From Oscillospiraceae bacterium (GTDB lineage: Bacteria > Bacillota > Clostridia > Oscillospirales > Acutalibacteraceae), in the NCBI GenBank assembly GCA_015065615.1, contig SVPY01000008.1, positions 1 through 64,000 on the forward strand: a DNA stretch of 64,000 nucleotides, given 5' to 3'. The position numbers were made by a program, and so were the translations under genes. Below, in pieces: positions 47,717-58,439 of this stretch; within the stretch, counting starts at the first letter, position 1; each line of letters begins with the position of its first letter. Under the pieces are notes generated by a model that searched no databases, was not told the DNA's origin, and saw only the letters and a program-made list of their open reading frames with translations.

Positions 47717-49099
47717 TTAATAATATATTTTTACTTTGGGGCGTTTTCTTGCTTCCTTTAGTTCATCAAGTTCTTCCACGTCCTTTTCGGGTGTGAAGTG
47801 GCGCCAGAACTTAGTGAGAATAATGCCCATTGAAGCCAAGCAGATAAACCTTGCCAGTGTGGAGAACTGAACGGAATAAACGGGCAGACCGAAGAAGTTC
47901 ATAAGGGTGTCGCCTGAAATTGAGCTTATGTAAGTGCCCGTCATCATACCTAAAAGTGCAAAGAGGTTACAGCCCATAGCATTGAAAACGGTATGAACGG
48001 TAGCTTTATCTTCGGGAAGATTCATATAGAAGATATTGGCGTAAGCAAAGTTAATGCCAACGCTTATAATGTTCTGAATAAGTGCGGTAGGTACCCACAT
48101 CCATGTGGTATCTTTAGTCATTAAGAACATGGGAATTTCGGTAGGAGCAAATAAAAGTACCGAAATACCGAAGGTTTTTACCCATCCGTGGTTACGCAGT
48201 ATCTTTTTCCAGAATCCCTGAGTAAAGAGAAGTATAAAGGTATAACACAGGCTTATGGTGTTCATAAGCGTGTAAGAGAAATCAAAATGGTTTAAAAGAT
48301 GGTAGGTCCATGTGCCGTTATTGAGGTTTGCTATAAAGTTCCACGCAAACATCAAAAGCATACAGTAAAGGAATTTTTTATACTTAAATGAAAGCGTGAA
48401 AATTTCCTTGATTTTCGGGAGACTTGTGTGGGGATAGGGGTATTCCTTAGCGCAAGCCTGCATAATAACGTCCAGAAGCACCATAACGAAGGCGGCGTAA
48501 CGCAAACCCAGAATAAGCTGTTCCTGAAAGGCGCTGCCCTGTACGGCATCGGTAATAATACCGCTGAAGAAGAGGATAAAGCTGCTCATTATCGTGGAGA
48601 AAATCTGATTAAGAACAAGGAATTTTGTTCTTTTCTCATTATCTTCAGGGTAGAATTTATAAAACCATGGCGTAAAGCCGGGGCTGAAAATGGAGTAAAC
48701 CGAGTAAGCAAGGAATAATATAACTATAAACCACGTAAGCCTTTGGCTCGTATCCGTTACGAATAATGGCATAAGGTTGGTTGCCACTATGTACATAAAA
48801 TAGAAGTAAATTTTGGAAAGGAGCAAAATTAATTTACGCTTTTTTATTCTTTCCAGAATAAAGGGAGAGAACAGGCTGAAAAGGCCGCCGATGTAGGGGA
48901 TAAAACTGATAATACCCGCGCCGGTAATATCAATACCGTACATGGTAAGGAAGCCCGTATAGAAAATACCCGTAATAAATACGTTGTAAAATGAGGCGGC
49001 AAGGCTGCTGCCGAGGGTAATAAGTCTTCCTTTGGCTTTTTCTTCTTTTGTGCTGTAAATTTCTTTAAGGGAATCTGTATAAGCTTTTAAATGAAGCTT
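47717..49099 (-). CDS. MFS transporter (start likely MKLHLKAY at 49099 rather than the ORF-track start at 49129)
   Basis: About 12 TM helices; SLAASFYNVFITGIFYTGFL and PWFYKFYPEDNEKRTKFLVLNQI. Confidence 0.8.
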   Translation of the reverse strand, partial: KLHLKAYTDSLKEIYSTKEEKAKGRLITLGSSLAASFYNVFITGIFYTGFLTMYGIDITGAGIISFIPYIGGLFSLFSPFILERIKKRKLILLLSKIYFYFMYIVATNLMPLFVTDTSQRLTWFIVILFLAYSVYSIFSPGFTPWFYKFYPEDNEKRTKFLVLNQIFSTIMSSFILFFSGIITDAVQGSAFQEQLILGLRYAAFVMVLLDVIMQACAKEYPYPHTSLPKIKEIFTLSFKYKKFLYCMLLMFAWNFIANLNNGTWTYHLLNHFDFSYTLMNTISLCYTFILLFTQGFWKKILRNHGWVKTFGISVLLFAPTEIPMFLMTKDTTWMWVPTALIQNIISVGINFAYANIFYMNLPEDKATVHTVFNAMGCNLFALLGMMTGTYISSISGDTLMNFFGLPVYSVQFSTLARFICLASMGIILTKFWRHFTPEKDVEELDELKEARKRPKVKIYY

Positions 49100-49309
49100 C
49101 ATAGTATTTTTATGCCTTTGCCCTCGCAAAAGCTCTCCCTCTTGGAGATGTTATTTTTACGATTGCATTTTAGCATTATAATTTGATAAATACAATAGGT
49201 AAATGTGTTTTCGGAAAAATATTTTTTCGGTCGAATTTAAAATAAACTATTGTTTTTTTGTCTTAAAAACTTTATCATAGTAATATAAAGAACAGGGAGG
49301 GAATTTTTT

Positions 49310-50134
49310 ATGTTAAACATTATTAAAAACACTATAAATATAGGTTTACAGAAGCCTTTTACCATAATCCACATGACCGACACTCACGTTACAGGTGCAT
49401 ATGACAGCGAAAACGAAAGATTAAAAGAGGAATATAAAGCAAGATCCATAAGATTCCCCAACGCAGAGGATTACTGCAACTTCGTTTCAAAGCTTTCCAA
49501 GGAAGAAAACTACCCCATTATGCACACGGGCGATTTTATAGACTACGTTTCAAAGGAAAACCTTGATAAAGCCAAAAAATATTTTGATGAAAACGATATT
49601 TTTATGGCAGCAGGCAACCACGAATTTTACCGACCCGATGACCCGGGAGTTGAAAATAAAGAGTACAGAGATTCGGGCTTTGAAATAATAAAGGATTATT
49701 TCAATAATAATATTCTTGCGGATAAAAAAGAGGTAGGCGGCGTTAATTTTGTTGCTCTCGATAACTCCTACGGTTATTTTGAAAATTGGCAGATCGATTA
49801 CCTTGAGGAAATAATAAAAGAAGGCAAGCCTATTATCATTCTTATTCACTGGCCTTTACATACAGAGCGCTTCACAAGGACCTTTATCGGCAGAGAGAGA
49901 GTTTCGCCTGTTTTATGCGTGCCCGAGGAATTGATGGCGGATTACCCCGAAAGAGCAAAAGAGAGATTCAAAGCCGACGATGCAACCAAGAAAATGTACG
50001 GTATTATAAAGGATAATCCTCTTATCAAAGCCGTGCTTACAGGTCACGAGCATATGGATTTTACCGATGAAATTAACGGTAAGCCTCATCTTTTAACCGG
50101 TCTTTACTCTATAAGGATTATTGATATAGTTTAA
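49310..50134 (+). CDS. Metallophosphoesterase
   Basis: IHMTDTHVTG, MHTGDFIDY, AAGNHEFY, LIHWPLH, LTGHEHMD. Confidence 0.9.
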   Translation: MLNIIKNTINIGLQKPFTIIHMTDTHVTGAYDSENERLKEEYKARSIRFPNAEDYCNFVSKLSKEENYPIMHTGDFIDYVSKENLDKAKKYFDENDIFMAAGNHEFYRPDDPGVENKEYRDSGFEIIKDYFNNNILADKKEVGGVNFVALDNSYGYFENWQIDYLEEIIKEGKPIIILIHWPLHTERFTRTFIGRERVSPVLCVPEELMADYPERAKERFKADDATKKMYGIIKDNPLIKAVLTGHEHMDFTDEINGKPHLLTGLYSIRIIDIV

Positions 50135-50150
50135 TGAAAGAGGAATAATA

Positions 50151-50651
50151 ATGGAAATAAAAAATAAAACGAAGTTAATTAATATACTTACTTATTCCGC
50201 TATGGGTGCGTCGGTGCTTTATCTAATTGCCTCGCTTCTTGTGAACTACGTGCCTTCAATAGTAGCGACCCTTATGCTGCCTGCAAATACTCCCTACGAA
50301 GCCGCTGCAGACAGATTCTATCTTATAAGTGTTTATATTACCTTTGCGGTAATTATGCTTCACGCCCTTATGGTGTTTTTCAAAACTAAAAAGGGTAGCC
50401 CCTACAGATGGTACCACGCGGTTTTCACTGTTATCGCTGCGCTTTTCGCCATACTTTTCCCCACATTTATGAGTATGATGGGTCTTGTGGATATTACTTA
50501 TCTTTATACCACGGGTACATACAGCGAAATCTGCTATAATTATATGACTAAGCTTTATCAGGCAGAAACAGTTGTAAGGTTTATAAGCGTTATAGCTACT
50601 GCCCTTTCCGTAGGTGCTTTTTGCGGCGGATGGGAAGGAAAAAAGAAATAA
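50151..50651 (+). CDS. Hypothetical four-TM membrane protein
   Basis: Hydropathy; co-oriented with neighbours. Confidence 0.65.
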   Translation: MEIKNKTKLINILTYSAMGASVLYLIASLLVNYVPSIVATLMLPANTPYEAAADRFYLISVYITFAVIMLHALMVFFKTKKGSPYRWYHAVFTVIAALFAILFPTFMSMMGLVDITYLYTTGTYSEICYNYMTKLYQAETVVRFISVIATALSVGAFCGGWEGKKK

Positions 50652-50666
50652 AAAGGAGAAATAAAA

Positions 50667-51002
50667 ATGCAGCTTGTTTTTATAGTTCTTAACAAAACAG
50701 AATGCCTTAAGGATATACTTATGGGATTTTACGATGCCGGTATAAAAGGCGCAACTGTTATTGAAACCAGCGGTATGGCCCGCTGCCTTACCGAAATGGA
50801 GGAGCTGCGTTTTTTAGGTTCCCTTAATGTGCTTTTAAACCCGGAGCAAAAGCATAACAAAACTATTTTTATTGCAACCGATGATAATATGATTCCTGTT
50901 ATTTCAAAAATAGTTAACGAAGTAACGGGAGGCCTTCATATGCCCGATACGGGTGTTATGCTCTCGGTTCCTATAGGTTATGCCGAAGGATTTGTAAAAT
51001 AA
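50667..51002 (+). CDS. P-II-like signalling/ligand-binding fold protein
   Basis: MQLVFIVLNKTECLKDILMGFYDAGIKGATVIETSGM... P-II-like N-terminus. Confidence 0.65.
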   Translation: MQLVFIVLNKTECLKDILMGFYDAGIKGATVIETSGMARCLTEMEELRFLGSLNVLLNPEQKHNKTIFIATDDNMIPVISKIVNEVTGGLHMPDTGVMLSVPIGYAEGFVK

Positions 51003-51015
51003 AAATGCAAAAAAG

Positions 51016-51048
51016 TACCGCGGATTTTTACTTTCCGCGGTATTTTAC
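51016..51048 (+). terminator. Intrinsic terminator
   Basis: TACCGCGGA-tttttact-TCCGCGGTA then TTTTAC. Confidence 0.75.
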
Positions 51049-51068
51049 GTTTATAAATATATTTAATT

Positions 51069-51917
51069 TTAGAATAATTTGAAGTCGCCGTGAGCATGGG
51101 GGCAGCTTAAAACGGCGCCTAATTCTTCCATCCATTTGCGTGTCAAAAGGGTGTTGAAAGGTCCGGTGCCTTCGCCCTTTTCGCCGACGTTTTCCCAAAG
51201 CCAGTAAGGAGCGCAGTAAAGGCATATTTTAGGTTTAACTATACTGTAAAATTCTTTGTTTACGCCGTTCTGACCGTGGTGAGCCATCTGTACGATGTCG
51301 CATCTAAGTTTTTCGTGGGGAATGGTTTTAAGAAAATCTATGCCTGCCTCTTCACCTAAATCACCGAGAATGAGCACGTCTCTTTTGGGGAAGTGAAGCT
51401 TAAAAACGGAAGAACTGTCGTTAATTGTGTTATATTTTTCGTAGCCTTCGCTGTCTTTAAGTATTTCTATTTTAAGCTCGCCGCAGTTAATGGTATTGCC
51501 TCTAATAAGCTTTTTGGGCTTTATGTTAAATTTATCAAGAAGCGACAAAAATTTCGTGCAAGGGGCAAAGCTTGTGCCGCGCTCTACGGTTAATAACCAT
51601 TCGGTTTCGGGAAAATCAAAATAAAGTTCACCTATTTCAATATCGAACTGTGGCAAATTCTCCATTAAGTACATTAAAGAACCAAAGTGGTCTTCGTGAG
51701 CGTGGGTTATTACCCATGTATCCACCTTTTTGTTCCGCTCTTCAAGGAGACTGTAAAGGTACATAGCATCCTCTTCATAGGGCTGACCGCCGTCTATCAT
51801 ACAAGTTTTTTTGTCGGGGGTTTCAATTAAGTAACCCATCATCTGATATTTGTAGCGGTTTGCATACTGCAAAACATAGCCGCCGCCAAGGTTTACGTCG
51901 AGCAAATTCATGTTCAT
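51069..51917 (-). CDS. MBL-fold metallohydrolase (ComEC/Rec2-like)
   Basis: WVITHAHEDHFGSLMYLM, LILGDLGEEAGIDFL, VQMAHHGQNG. Confidence 0.88.
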   Translation of the reverse strand: MNMNLLDVNLGGGYVLQYANRYKYQMMGYLIETPDKKTCMIDGGQPYEEDAMYLYSLLEERNKKVDTWVITHAHEDHFGSLMYLMENLPQFDIEIGELYFDFPETEWLLTVERGTSFAPCTKFLSLLDKFNIKPKKLIRGNTINCGELKIEILKDSEGYEKYNTINDSSSVFKLHFPKRDVLILGDLGEEAGIDFLKTIPHEKLRCDIVQMAHHGQNGVNKEFYSIVKPKICLYCAPYWLWENVGEKGEGTGPFNTLLTRKWMEELGAVLSCPHAHGDFKLF

Positions 51918-52147
51918 ATAAATACTCCTTTTGTTATATTAAATCCGGGGAAAACTATTGTTAATATCAGTAAAACAGCAGCTATAATAATTGCAGCCCA
52001 GCCGGAAAACACAATAGCTTTAATGGACCACTCTGTGGGGTCTCCGCCATCTACAAAACGCCGGTGCTCCATTTCCCATATAATATCGGGGTTAGTTATA
52101 GCTATAAATCCATAGATGGGTAATATTATTATAAATAACCACTGCAT
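51914..52147 (-). CDS. Hypothetical two-TM membrane protein
   Basis: Two hydrophobic helices; 4-bp overlap with the MBL gene. Confidence 0.55.
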   Translation of the reverse strand: MQWLFIIILPIYGFIAITNPDIIWEMEHRRFVDGGDPTEWSIKAIVFSGWAAIIIAAVLLILTIVFPGFNITKGVFI

Positions 52148-52324
52148 AAATTATTTCACTTCCTTTTTCTTTTATTATAAAGCAATCTATCAGTAAACTC
52201 AACTACATATCTGCATTAACAAAAAATTTACTTATAATTATAAAAGTCTTTAAAATAATACTGTTAATTTTCCATTATTTATGTTATACTTATATGGAAT
52301 GTAAATTTATAATGGATAAGTAGC

Positions 52325-52963
52325 GTGAAAGGGGTGGCGAAATTGAAAATACTTGGTATTGACCCCGGGTATGCCATAGTAGGTTACGGCGTTGTAGACT
52401 TTTCAGGCGGCAGATATCGCTCACTTGAGCACGGCGCTATAATTACCGAGGCAGGGGAAGATTTTAACCACCGCCTTGAAATTATATTCGACAGATTAAA
52501 CGAAATTATTTCCATACATAAGCCCGACTGCATTTCAATTGAAAAGCTTTATTTCCAGAATAACCAGAAAACCGCCATAAACGTAGCAGAAGCAAGAGGC
52601 GTTTGCCTTTTAGCGGCACAAAAAGCAGGAGTGAAAATTTTTGAATACACTCCCTTGCAGGTAAAAAGTGCTTTAACAGGCTACGGCAAGGCGGAAAAAT
52701 ATCAGGTTATGGAGATGACCAAAAGGCTTCTAAATTTAAAAGAGACTCCTAAGCCCGACGATACTGCCGATGCTTTGGCTTTGGCTATTACTCACGGCAG
52801 ATGCTCAAGTTCAATATTCCCCGACACTTATAAAATAAGCAGTACAATAAACGATAAAACACCAAACAGTCAGCTTCCGCCTACCAAGGCTTTGATAGCC
52901 GAAATATTGGCAAAAGAAAAAAGAGTTTACGTAAGAAAACCACCCCAGAGCGGTAAACAATGA
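52325..52963 (+). CDS. ruvC: Crossover junction endodeoxyribonuclease RuvC
   Basis: ILGIDPGYAIVGYGV, SIEKLYFQNNQKTAINVAEARGV, DTADALALAITH. Confidence 0.96.
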   Translation: MKGVAKLKILGIDPGYAIVGYGVVDFSGGRYRSLEHGAIITEAGEDFNHRLEIIFDRLNEIISIHKPDCISIEKLYFQNNQKTAINVAEARGVCLLAAQKAGVKIFEYTPLQVKSALTGYGKAEKYQVMEMTKRLLNLKETPKPDDTADALALAITHGRCSSSIFPDTYKISSTINDKTPNSQLPPTKALIAEILAKEKRVYVRKPPQSGKQ

Positions 52964-52996
52964 TATTTATATATAGAAAAAGAAGAGAAATTAATT

Positions 52997-53602
52997 ATGT
53001 TTTACAGTATTCGCGGTAAATTAATACATTCAGAAGCAGGCGTTGCCGTTATTGAGTGCGGCGGCGTAGGCTTTAAAGCAAATATCAGCTTCAATACACA
53101 GAGAAATCTTCCCAAGCAGGGTGAGGAAGTTATGCTCTTTACCTATTTAAACGTGCGTGAAGATGCGCTGGATCTTTTCGGCTTCTACACAAAAGAGGAG
53201 CTTAACTGCTACAAAATGCTTACAAATATAAGCGGTGTAGGCCCTAAGGTTGCTCTTGCCATACTTTCTGAATTAACTCCCGAGAAGCTTGCTTTAGCGG
53301 CAGCCGCTTCCGACAGTAAGGCGTTTGCCCGCGCCAACGGTGTAGGTCCCAAGCTTGCAGGCAGAATAGTTTTGGAGCTTAAGGATAAAGTTAAGGGCTT
53401 GTTTACAGAAAACGGAAATGAAGAAGTATCTCAGGCGGCGGTACTTAATAACGCTTCCAGTAATGCTGCAGGCGCGGTGCAGGCTTTAACCGCTTTGGGT
53501 TATTCCCCCAGCGAAGCTGCGGCTGTAGTTGGCAAAATAGATTCATCACTTAAAACGGAAGAAATTATCCGTCTTGCACTTAAGAGTTTAGCTAAGTTTT
53601 AA
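52997..53602 (+). CDS. ruvA: Holliday junction DNA helicase RuvA
   Basis: YVIECGGVGF-like start, LLTNISGVGPKVALAILS-like, NGVGPKLAGRIVLELKDK. Confidence 0.96.
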   Translation: MFYSIRGKLIHSEAGVAVIECGGVGFKANISFNTQRNLPKQGEEVMLFTYLNVREDALDLFGFYTKEELNCYKMLTNISGVGPKVALAILSELTPEKLALAAAASDSKAFARANGVGPKLAGRIVLELKDKVKGLFTENGNEEVSQAAVLNNASSNAAGAVQALTALGYSPSEAAAVVGKIDSSLKTEEIIRLALKSLAKF

Positions 53603-53631
53603 TAACGAATACGAAAGGATAAAAAACCAAA

Positions 53632-54696
53632 ATGAATATGTATACAAACGAAACAGATTACGAAAACCGTATGGTAGATCCCGAATACGGCACACAGGAT
53701 ACAGAGACCGAAAACCCCTTAAGACCGAAAACCCTTGCCGATTACATAGGTCAGGATAAGGTTAAGGAAAATTTAGCAATATATATTGAAGCGGCAAAAA
53801 AGAGAAGCGAAGCTCTTGACCACGTGCTTCTTTACGGCCCTCCCGGACTCGGTAAAACCACTTTAGCAGGTATAATAGCCAACGAGATGGGTGTTAATTT
53901 AAGAATTACCAGCGGCCCTGCCATTGAGCGTCCCGGTGATTTAGCCGCACTTTTAACCTCTTTAAATGAGGGCGACGTGCTTTTTATCGACGAAATCCAC
54001 CGCCTTCCCAGAGTAGTTGAAGAAATTTTATACCCCGCTATGGAGGATTTCTCCATAGATATTATTACAGGTAAGGGCCAGATGGCGGCCTCCTACCATT
54101 TACCCCTTCCTAAATTCACTTTAGTAGGCGCTACCACCAGAGCAGGTCAGCTTTCAGCACCTCTTCGCGACAGATTCGGCGTTGTATTAAGACTTGAACT
54201 TTATACACCTGAAGAGTTAAGTAAAATCATTACCCGAAGCGCAGGTATTTTAGGCATAGGAATTGAAGCAGACGGTTCTCTTGAAATAGCTTCCCGCTCA
54301 CGCGGTACGCCCCGTATTGCAAACCGCTTCTTAAAGAGAATCCGTGACTTTGCGGAAATTATGAGTGACGGTGTTATTACGTATAATACTGCAAAAATCG
54401 CCCTCGACAGAATGGAAGTAGACGAATTGGGTCTTGACAGCGGCGACAGACGCATGCTTTCTGCCATAATTAATTTCTACGGCGGCGGTCCCGTTGGCGT
54501 TGAAACTTTGGCTGCAGCTATTGGCGAGGAAGCAATAACCATTGAGGACGTATTGGAGCCCTATTTAATGCAGATAGGATTCTTAAGAAGAACACCCCGA
54601 GGCAGATGCGTAACCAAATCCGCATATTTGCATTTGGGTTTAACTCCTCCCGAGTGCGAAGCTTGTCCTCCCCAGCAGCAGTCGCTTCTTGATTAA
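53632..54696 (+). CDS. ruvB: Holliday junction DNA helicase RuvB
   Basis: [62 protein letters not shown]. Confidence 0.97.
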   Translation: MNMYTNETDYENRMVDPEYGTQDTETENPLRPKTLADYIGQDKVKENLAIYIEAAKKRSEALDHVLLYGPPGLGKTTLAGIIANEMGVNLRITSGPAIERPGDLAALLTSLNEGDVLFIDEIHRLPRVVEEILYPAMEDFSIDIITGKGQMAASYHLPLPKFTLVGATTRAGQLSAPLRDRFGVVLRLELYTPEELSKIITRSAGILGIGIEADGSLEIASRSRGTPRIANRFLKRIRDFAEIMSDGVITYNTAKIALDRMEVDELGLDSGDRRMLSAIINFYGGGPVGVETLAAAIGEEAITIEDVLEPYLMQIGFLRRTPRGRCVTKSAYLHLGLTPPECEACPPQQQSLLD

Positions 54697-54753
54697 TTGA
54701 TATTAAGTTTTATAGGCTTATTCATATACGGTAAACAGATAAAGGAAACAAAA

Positions 54754-55623
54754 ATGAGAAAAGCAAATTGGAAAGATTACGAGCTTATTGATACAAGCAT
54801 GGGCGAAAAGCTTGAAAGATGGGGCGATATGATTTTAATCCGTCCCGACCCTCAGATAATTTGGGAATCCGACAAGAAAAATCCCCTTTGGCGAAAAGCG
54901 GACGCAAGGTACAACCGCTCAAATACGGGCGGCGGCCAGTGGCAGTGCTACAATAAAATTCCCGCCGCTTGGAAAATATCATACGGCGACCTTAACTTCA
55001 GAGTTAAGACCATGGGCTTCAAGCACACGGGCATTTTCCCTGAGCAGGCAGTTAACTGGGATTTTACAGCCGAAAAAATCAGAAAAGCCAAAGCAGAGGG
55101 CAGAGAAGTAAAGGTTTTAAATCTTTTCGGTTATACAGGCGCGGCTACTCTTGCCTGCCTGAATGCAGGAGCTTCCGTAACTCACGTTGATGCCTCCAAG
55201 GGTATGGTTGCATGGGCTAAGGAAAACGCCGAGGTATCAAATCTTTCCGATAAACCTGTAAGATGGCTTGTTGATGACTGCGTGAAGTTTGTTCAGCGCG
55301 AGCAAAGGCGCGGCAACGTTTACGACGGCATTATTATGGACCCTCCCTCCTACGGCAGAGGCCCCGGCGGCGAAGTATGGAAGCTTGAAGAGCAGCTTTT
55401 CGGCTTGGTTAATATGTGTATGCCCATTATGAGTGAAGATCCCTTATTCTTCATTCTTAATTCCTACACCACGGGTCTTTCCCCCTCGGTTATGGAATAT
55501 TTAATAGGCACTATTATAAAGAAAAAATTCGGCGGTAAAATATCAAGCGACGAAATCGGTCTTCCCGTAACGGAAACAGGTCTCGTACTTCCCTGCGGCA
55601 GTACAGCTATATGGGAAAAATAA
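54754..55623 (+). CDS. Class I SAM-dependent methyltransferase (RlmI/SAM-MT family)
   Basis: VLNLFGYTGAATLACLNAGASVTHVDASKGMVAWAKENA, IIMDPPSYGRG; RBS at AAAGG upstream of ATG 54754. Confidence 0.88.
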   Translation: MRKANWKDYELIDTSMGEKLERWGDMILIRPDPQIIWESDKKNPLWRKADARYNRSNTGGGQWQCYNKIPAAWKISYGDLNFRVKTMGFKHTGIFPEQAVNWDFTAEKIRKAKAEGREVKVLNLFGYTGAATLACLNAGASVTHVDASKGMVAWAKENAEVSNLSDKPVRWLVDDCVKFVQREQRRGNVYDGIIMDPPSYGRGPGGEVWKLEEQLFGLVNMCMPIMSEDPLFFILNSYTTGLSPSVMEYLIGTIIKKKFGGKISSDEIGLPVTETGLVLPCGSTAIWEK

Positions 55624-55755
55624 TATAAAAAATTAAAAGCAAAGCGTGGTTTTGCAGGAGATACGAAACCGTTCCCCGTGGGGGCGGATCCCTGATATCA
55701 GATTTTATAAAACGATTTAAAGTGTTCTCTTAAGGAGGACAGAAAAGATAAGAAT

Positions 55756-56598
55756 ATGAGCTTTATTGAAGTAAGAGATTTAAAATATACCTATAATCTT
55801 GGCGAAAATGATGCCCACGAAGCCTTGAAAGGTCTTTCGATGAATATTGAAGAAGGTGAATTTGTTGCTCTTTTGGGTCACAACGGCTGCGGTAAATCCA
55901 CCTTGGCTAAAATTTTCAACGGTATGTACACTCCTCTTTCAGGCAGTGTAAAGGTGGACGGTCTTGATACCTCCATCGAAAAAAATCAGATAGAAGTAAG
56001 AAGAAAAGTGGGCCTTGTTCAGCAGAATCCCGATAACCAGCTTGTGGCAGGTATCGTGGAGGAGGACGTTGCCTTCGGCCCCGAAAATTTAGGCATTCCC
56101 CCGCTTGAAATAAGGGAGAGGGTGGACGAAGCCTTAAAAGCCGTTAATATGTACGAGTATCGCGAGCACGCGCCCTTTAAGCTTTCGGGCGGTCAGAAGC
56201 AGCGAGTTGCTATTGCTGGCGTTATTGCAATGAGAACGAAGTGCATAGTTCTTGATGAACCTACAGCCATGCTTGACCCCAGAGGCCGCGAAGAGGTTAT
56301 GGAGACCATAAAAAAGCTTAACCGCGAGCACGGCATCACAATAATTCTGATTACCCACTATATGGACGAGGCGGTTCAGAGCGGCAGAGTAATAGTTATG
56401 GACGACGGCAAGGTTTTAACCGAAGGCGCACCGAGAGAGGTTTTCAGCAACGTAGAGCTTTTAAAGCGCCATAAGCTGGATGTGCCTCAGGCTACGGAGC
56501 TTGCATATAAACTTAAAAATGCAGGTATCGATTTAAAAGGCGTGCCTATGAACACTTTAGAGTGCATAGACCTTATCGAGCAGTATATAAACAGTTGA
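55756..56598 (+). CDS. ecfA1: Energy-coupling factor transporter ATPase EcfA1
   Basis: [49 protein letters not shown]. Confidence 0.93.
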   Translation: MSFIEVRDLKYTYNLGENDAHEALKGLSMNIEEGEFVALLGHNGCGKSTLAKIFNGMYTPLSGSVKVDGLDTSIEKNQIEVRRKVGLVQQNPDNQLVAGIVEEDVAFGPENLGIPPLEIRERVDEALKAVNMYEYREHAPFKLSGGQKQRVAIAGVIAMRTKCIVLDEPTAMLDPRGREEVMETIKKLNREHGITIILITHYMDEAVQSGRVIVMDDGKVLTEGAPREVFSNVELLKRHKLDVPQATELAYKLKNAGIDLKGVPMNTLECIDLIEQYINS

Positions 56599-56671
56599 GT
56601 TGAATTTAATTAAGATAAATATAAATTTTCGTTTTTATTTGAAGTAATTTCTATAAGAATAAGGAAATAAA

Positions 56672-57532
56672 ATGACAGAATTAAACGTAATTGAAACCAA
56701 AAATCTCTCCTTTACCTACGGTATAGGCACTCCCTTCGAGAAGCACGCCGTAAAGGACGTAAATCTCGAAATAAAGCAGGGCGAATTTTTAGGTATAATA
56801 GGTCACACCGGCAGCGGTAAATCTACCTTTATCCAGATGCTTAACGGACTTATAAAGCCTACCTCGGGCACTATACTTTTAAACGGTAATGATATATGGG
56901 CAGAACCTAAAAAAATAAGAAACGTCCGATTCAAAGTTGGTATGGTTTTCCAGTATCCGGAATATCAGCTTTTTGAGGAAACAGTTATAAAGGATATATG
57001 CTTCGGCCCGATGAATCAGGGCTTAAGCGAGGAAGAAGCCTTAAAAAGAGCCAAGGAAGCCGCCTTCTTCGTAGGTCTTCCCGATAATCTTCTGGAAAAA
57101 TCACCCTTTGAATTATCGGGCGGCGAAAAAAGACGCGCCGCAATAGCAGGTGTTATCGCCATGGATCCCGATGTGCTTATTTTAGATGAGCCTACGGCAG
57201 GTCTTGACCCCATGGGCAGAGACTTGCTTTTAACACAGATATATAATTACCACAAGGAAAGAAAGAACACGGTGCTGCTGGTTTCCCACAGTATGGAGGA
57301 TATAGGCAGAGTTGCCGACAGAGTTCTCGTTATGAATAAAGGCGAAAAAGCGATGCTTGAGAATACGCGGGACGTTTTCTCAAAGGGCTATGAGCTTCGC
57401 GATATGGGTCTTAAAATTCCTCAGGTCACCCACATTATGCAGAAGTTAAAGCTTATGGGTCTTGACGTGGACGAGGGTACTTTAAGGGTAGAGGATGCTT
57501 TAAGGCAGCTTATCCCTCTTCTTAAAAAGTAA
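56672..57532 (+). CDS. ecfA2: Energy-coupling factor transporter ATPase EcfA2
   Basis: [51 protein letters not shown]. Confidence 0.93.
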   Translation: MTELNVIETKNLSFTYGIGTPFEKHAVKDVNLEIKQGEFLGIIGHTGSGKSTFIQMLNGLIKPTSGTILLNGNDIWAEPKKIRNVRFKVGMVFQYPEYQLFEETVIKDICFGPMNQGLSEEEALKRAKEAAFFVGLPDNLLEKSPFELSGGEKRRAAIAGVIAMDPDVLILDEPTAGLDPMGRDLLLTQIYNYHKERKNTVLLVSHSMEDIGRVADRVLVMNKGEKAMLENTRDVFSKGYELRDMGLKIPQVTHIMQKLKLMGLDVDEGTLRVEDALRQLIPLLKK

Positions 57533-57608
57533 TCGGCAGAATTTAATATAGTTTATTTTAGTTTAGTTTTAATTTACAGATAATCTTATTTATATAGGAG
57601 AAATATAA

Positions 57609-58424
57609 ATGATCTCAGATATAACCTTAGGTCAATACTTTCCCGGAAAGAGCGTGATTCACCGCTTTGACCCCAGATTAAAGCTTATATTAACGGTGTT
57701 TTTCATAGTGCTTGTTTTCTGCGCGGGAAATTTTGTGAATATGGCCCTTGTATACGCTACCGTTATATGCGGTATGGTAATGAGCAAGGTGCCTATGAAA
57801 ATATATTTTAAAAGCTTGAAGCCCATATTTTTCATCGTTGCGTTTACGGGTATTTTGAATCTTTTCTACGGTACGGGTGAGCCTTTGTGGCAGTGGGGCT
57901 TTATTACAATTACTTTAAACGGTATTTTAAACAGTATTATAATTGCCCTGAGAATCATCGCTTTAATTTTAATAAGCTCAATACTTACTTTCACCACATC
58001 CCCCACACAGCTTACGGATGCAATTGAAAGAATACTTAAGCCTCTTACTTATATAAAAGTGCCTGTACACGAATTTGCAATGATGATGACCATCGCTTTA
58101 AGATTCGTACCTACGCTTTTGGAGGAGACGGATAAAATTATGTCCGCCCAGAAAGCCCGCGGCGCCGATATGGAAAGCGGCGGCTTTACTCAGAGGGTAA
58201 AAGCATTGATTCCCGTTTTGATTCCCTTGTTCGTTTCTGCTTTCAGGCGCGCTTACGATTTAGCTACAGCTATGGAGAGCCGCTGTTACAACGGCGGAAA
58301 CGGCAGAACAAAAATGAAGATACTCAAAATCCAGAGGAACGATATTATTATGATAACTTTCTGCGTTGTTTTCCTTGCAGGATTTATCGCTATAGCCTTT
58401 TTCGTTCCACCTATAATAAGATAA
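57609..58424 (+). CDS. ecfT: Energy-coupling factor transporter transmembrane protein EcfT
   Basis: ITLGQYFPGKSVIHRFDPRLKL, AQKARGADMESG, AMESRCYNGG. Confidence 0.93.
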   Translation: MISDITLGQYFPGKSVIHRFDPRLKLILTVFFIVLVFCAGNFVNMALVYATVICGMVMSKVPMKIYFKSLKPIFFIVAFTGILNLFYGTGEPLWQWGFITITLNGILNSIIIALRIIALILISSILTFTTSPTQLTDAIERILKPLTYIKVPVHEFAMMMTIALRFVPTLLEETDKIMSAQKARGADMESGGFTQRVKALIPVLIPLFVSAFRRAYDLATAMESRCYNGGNGRTKMKILKIQRNDIIMITFCVVFLAGFIAIAFFVPPIIR

Positions 58425-58439
58425 TCCAAAAATAATATA

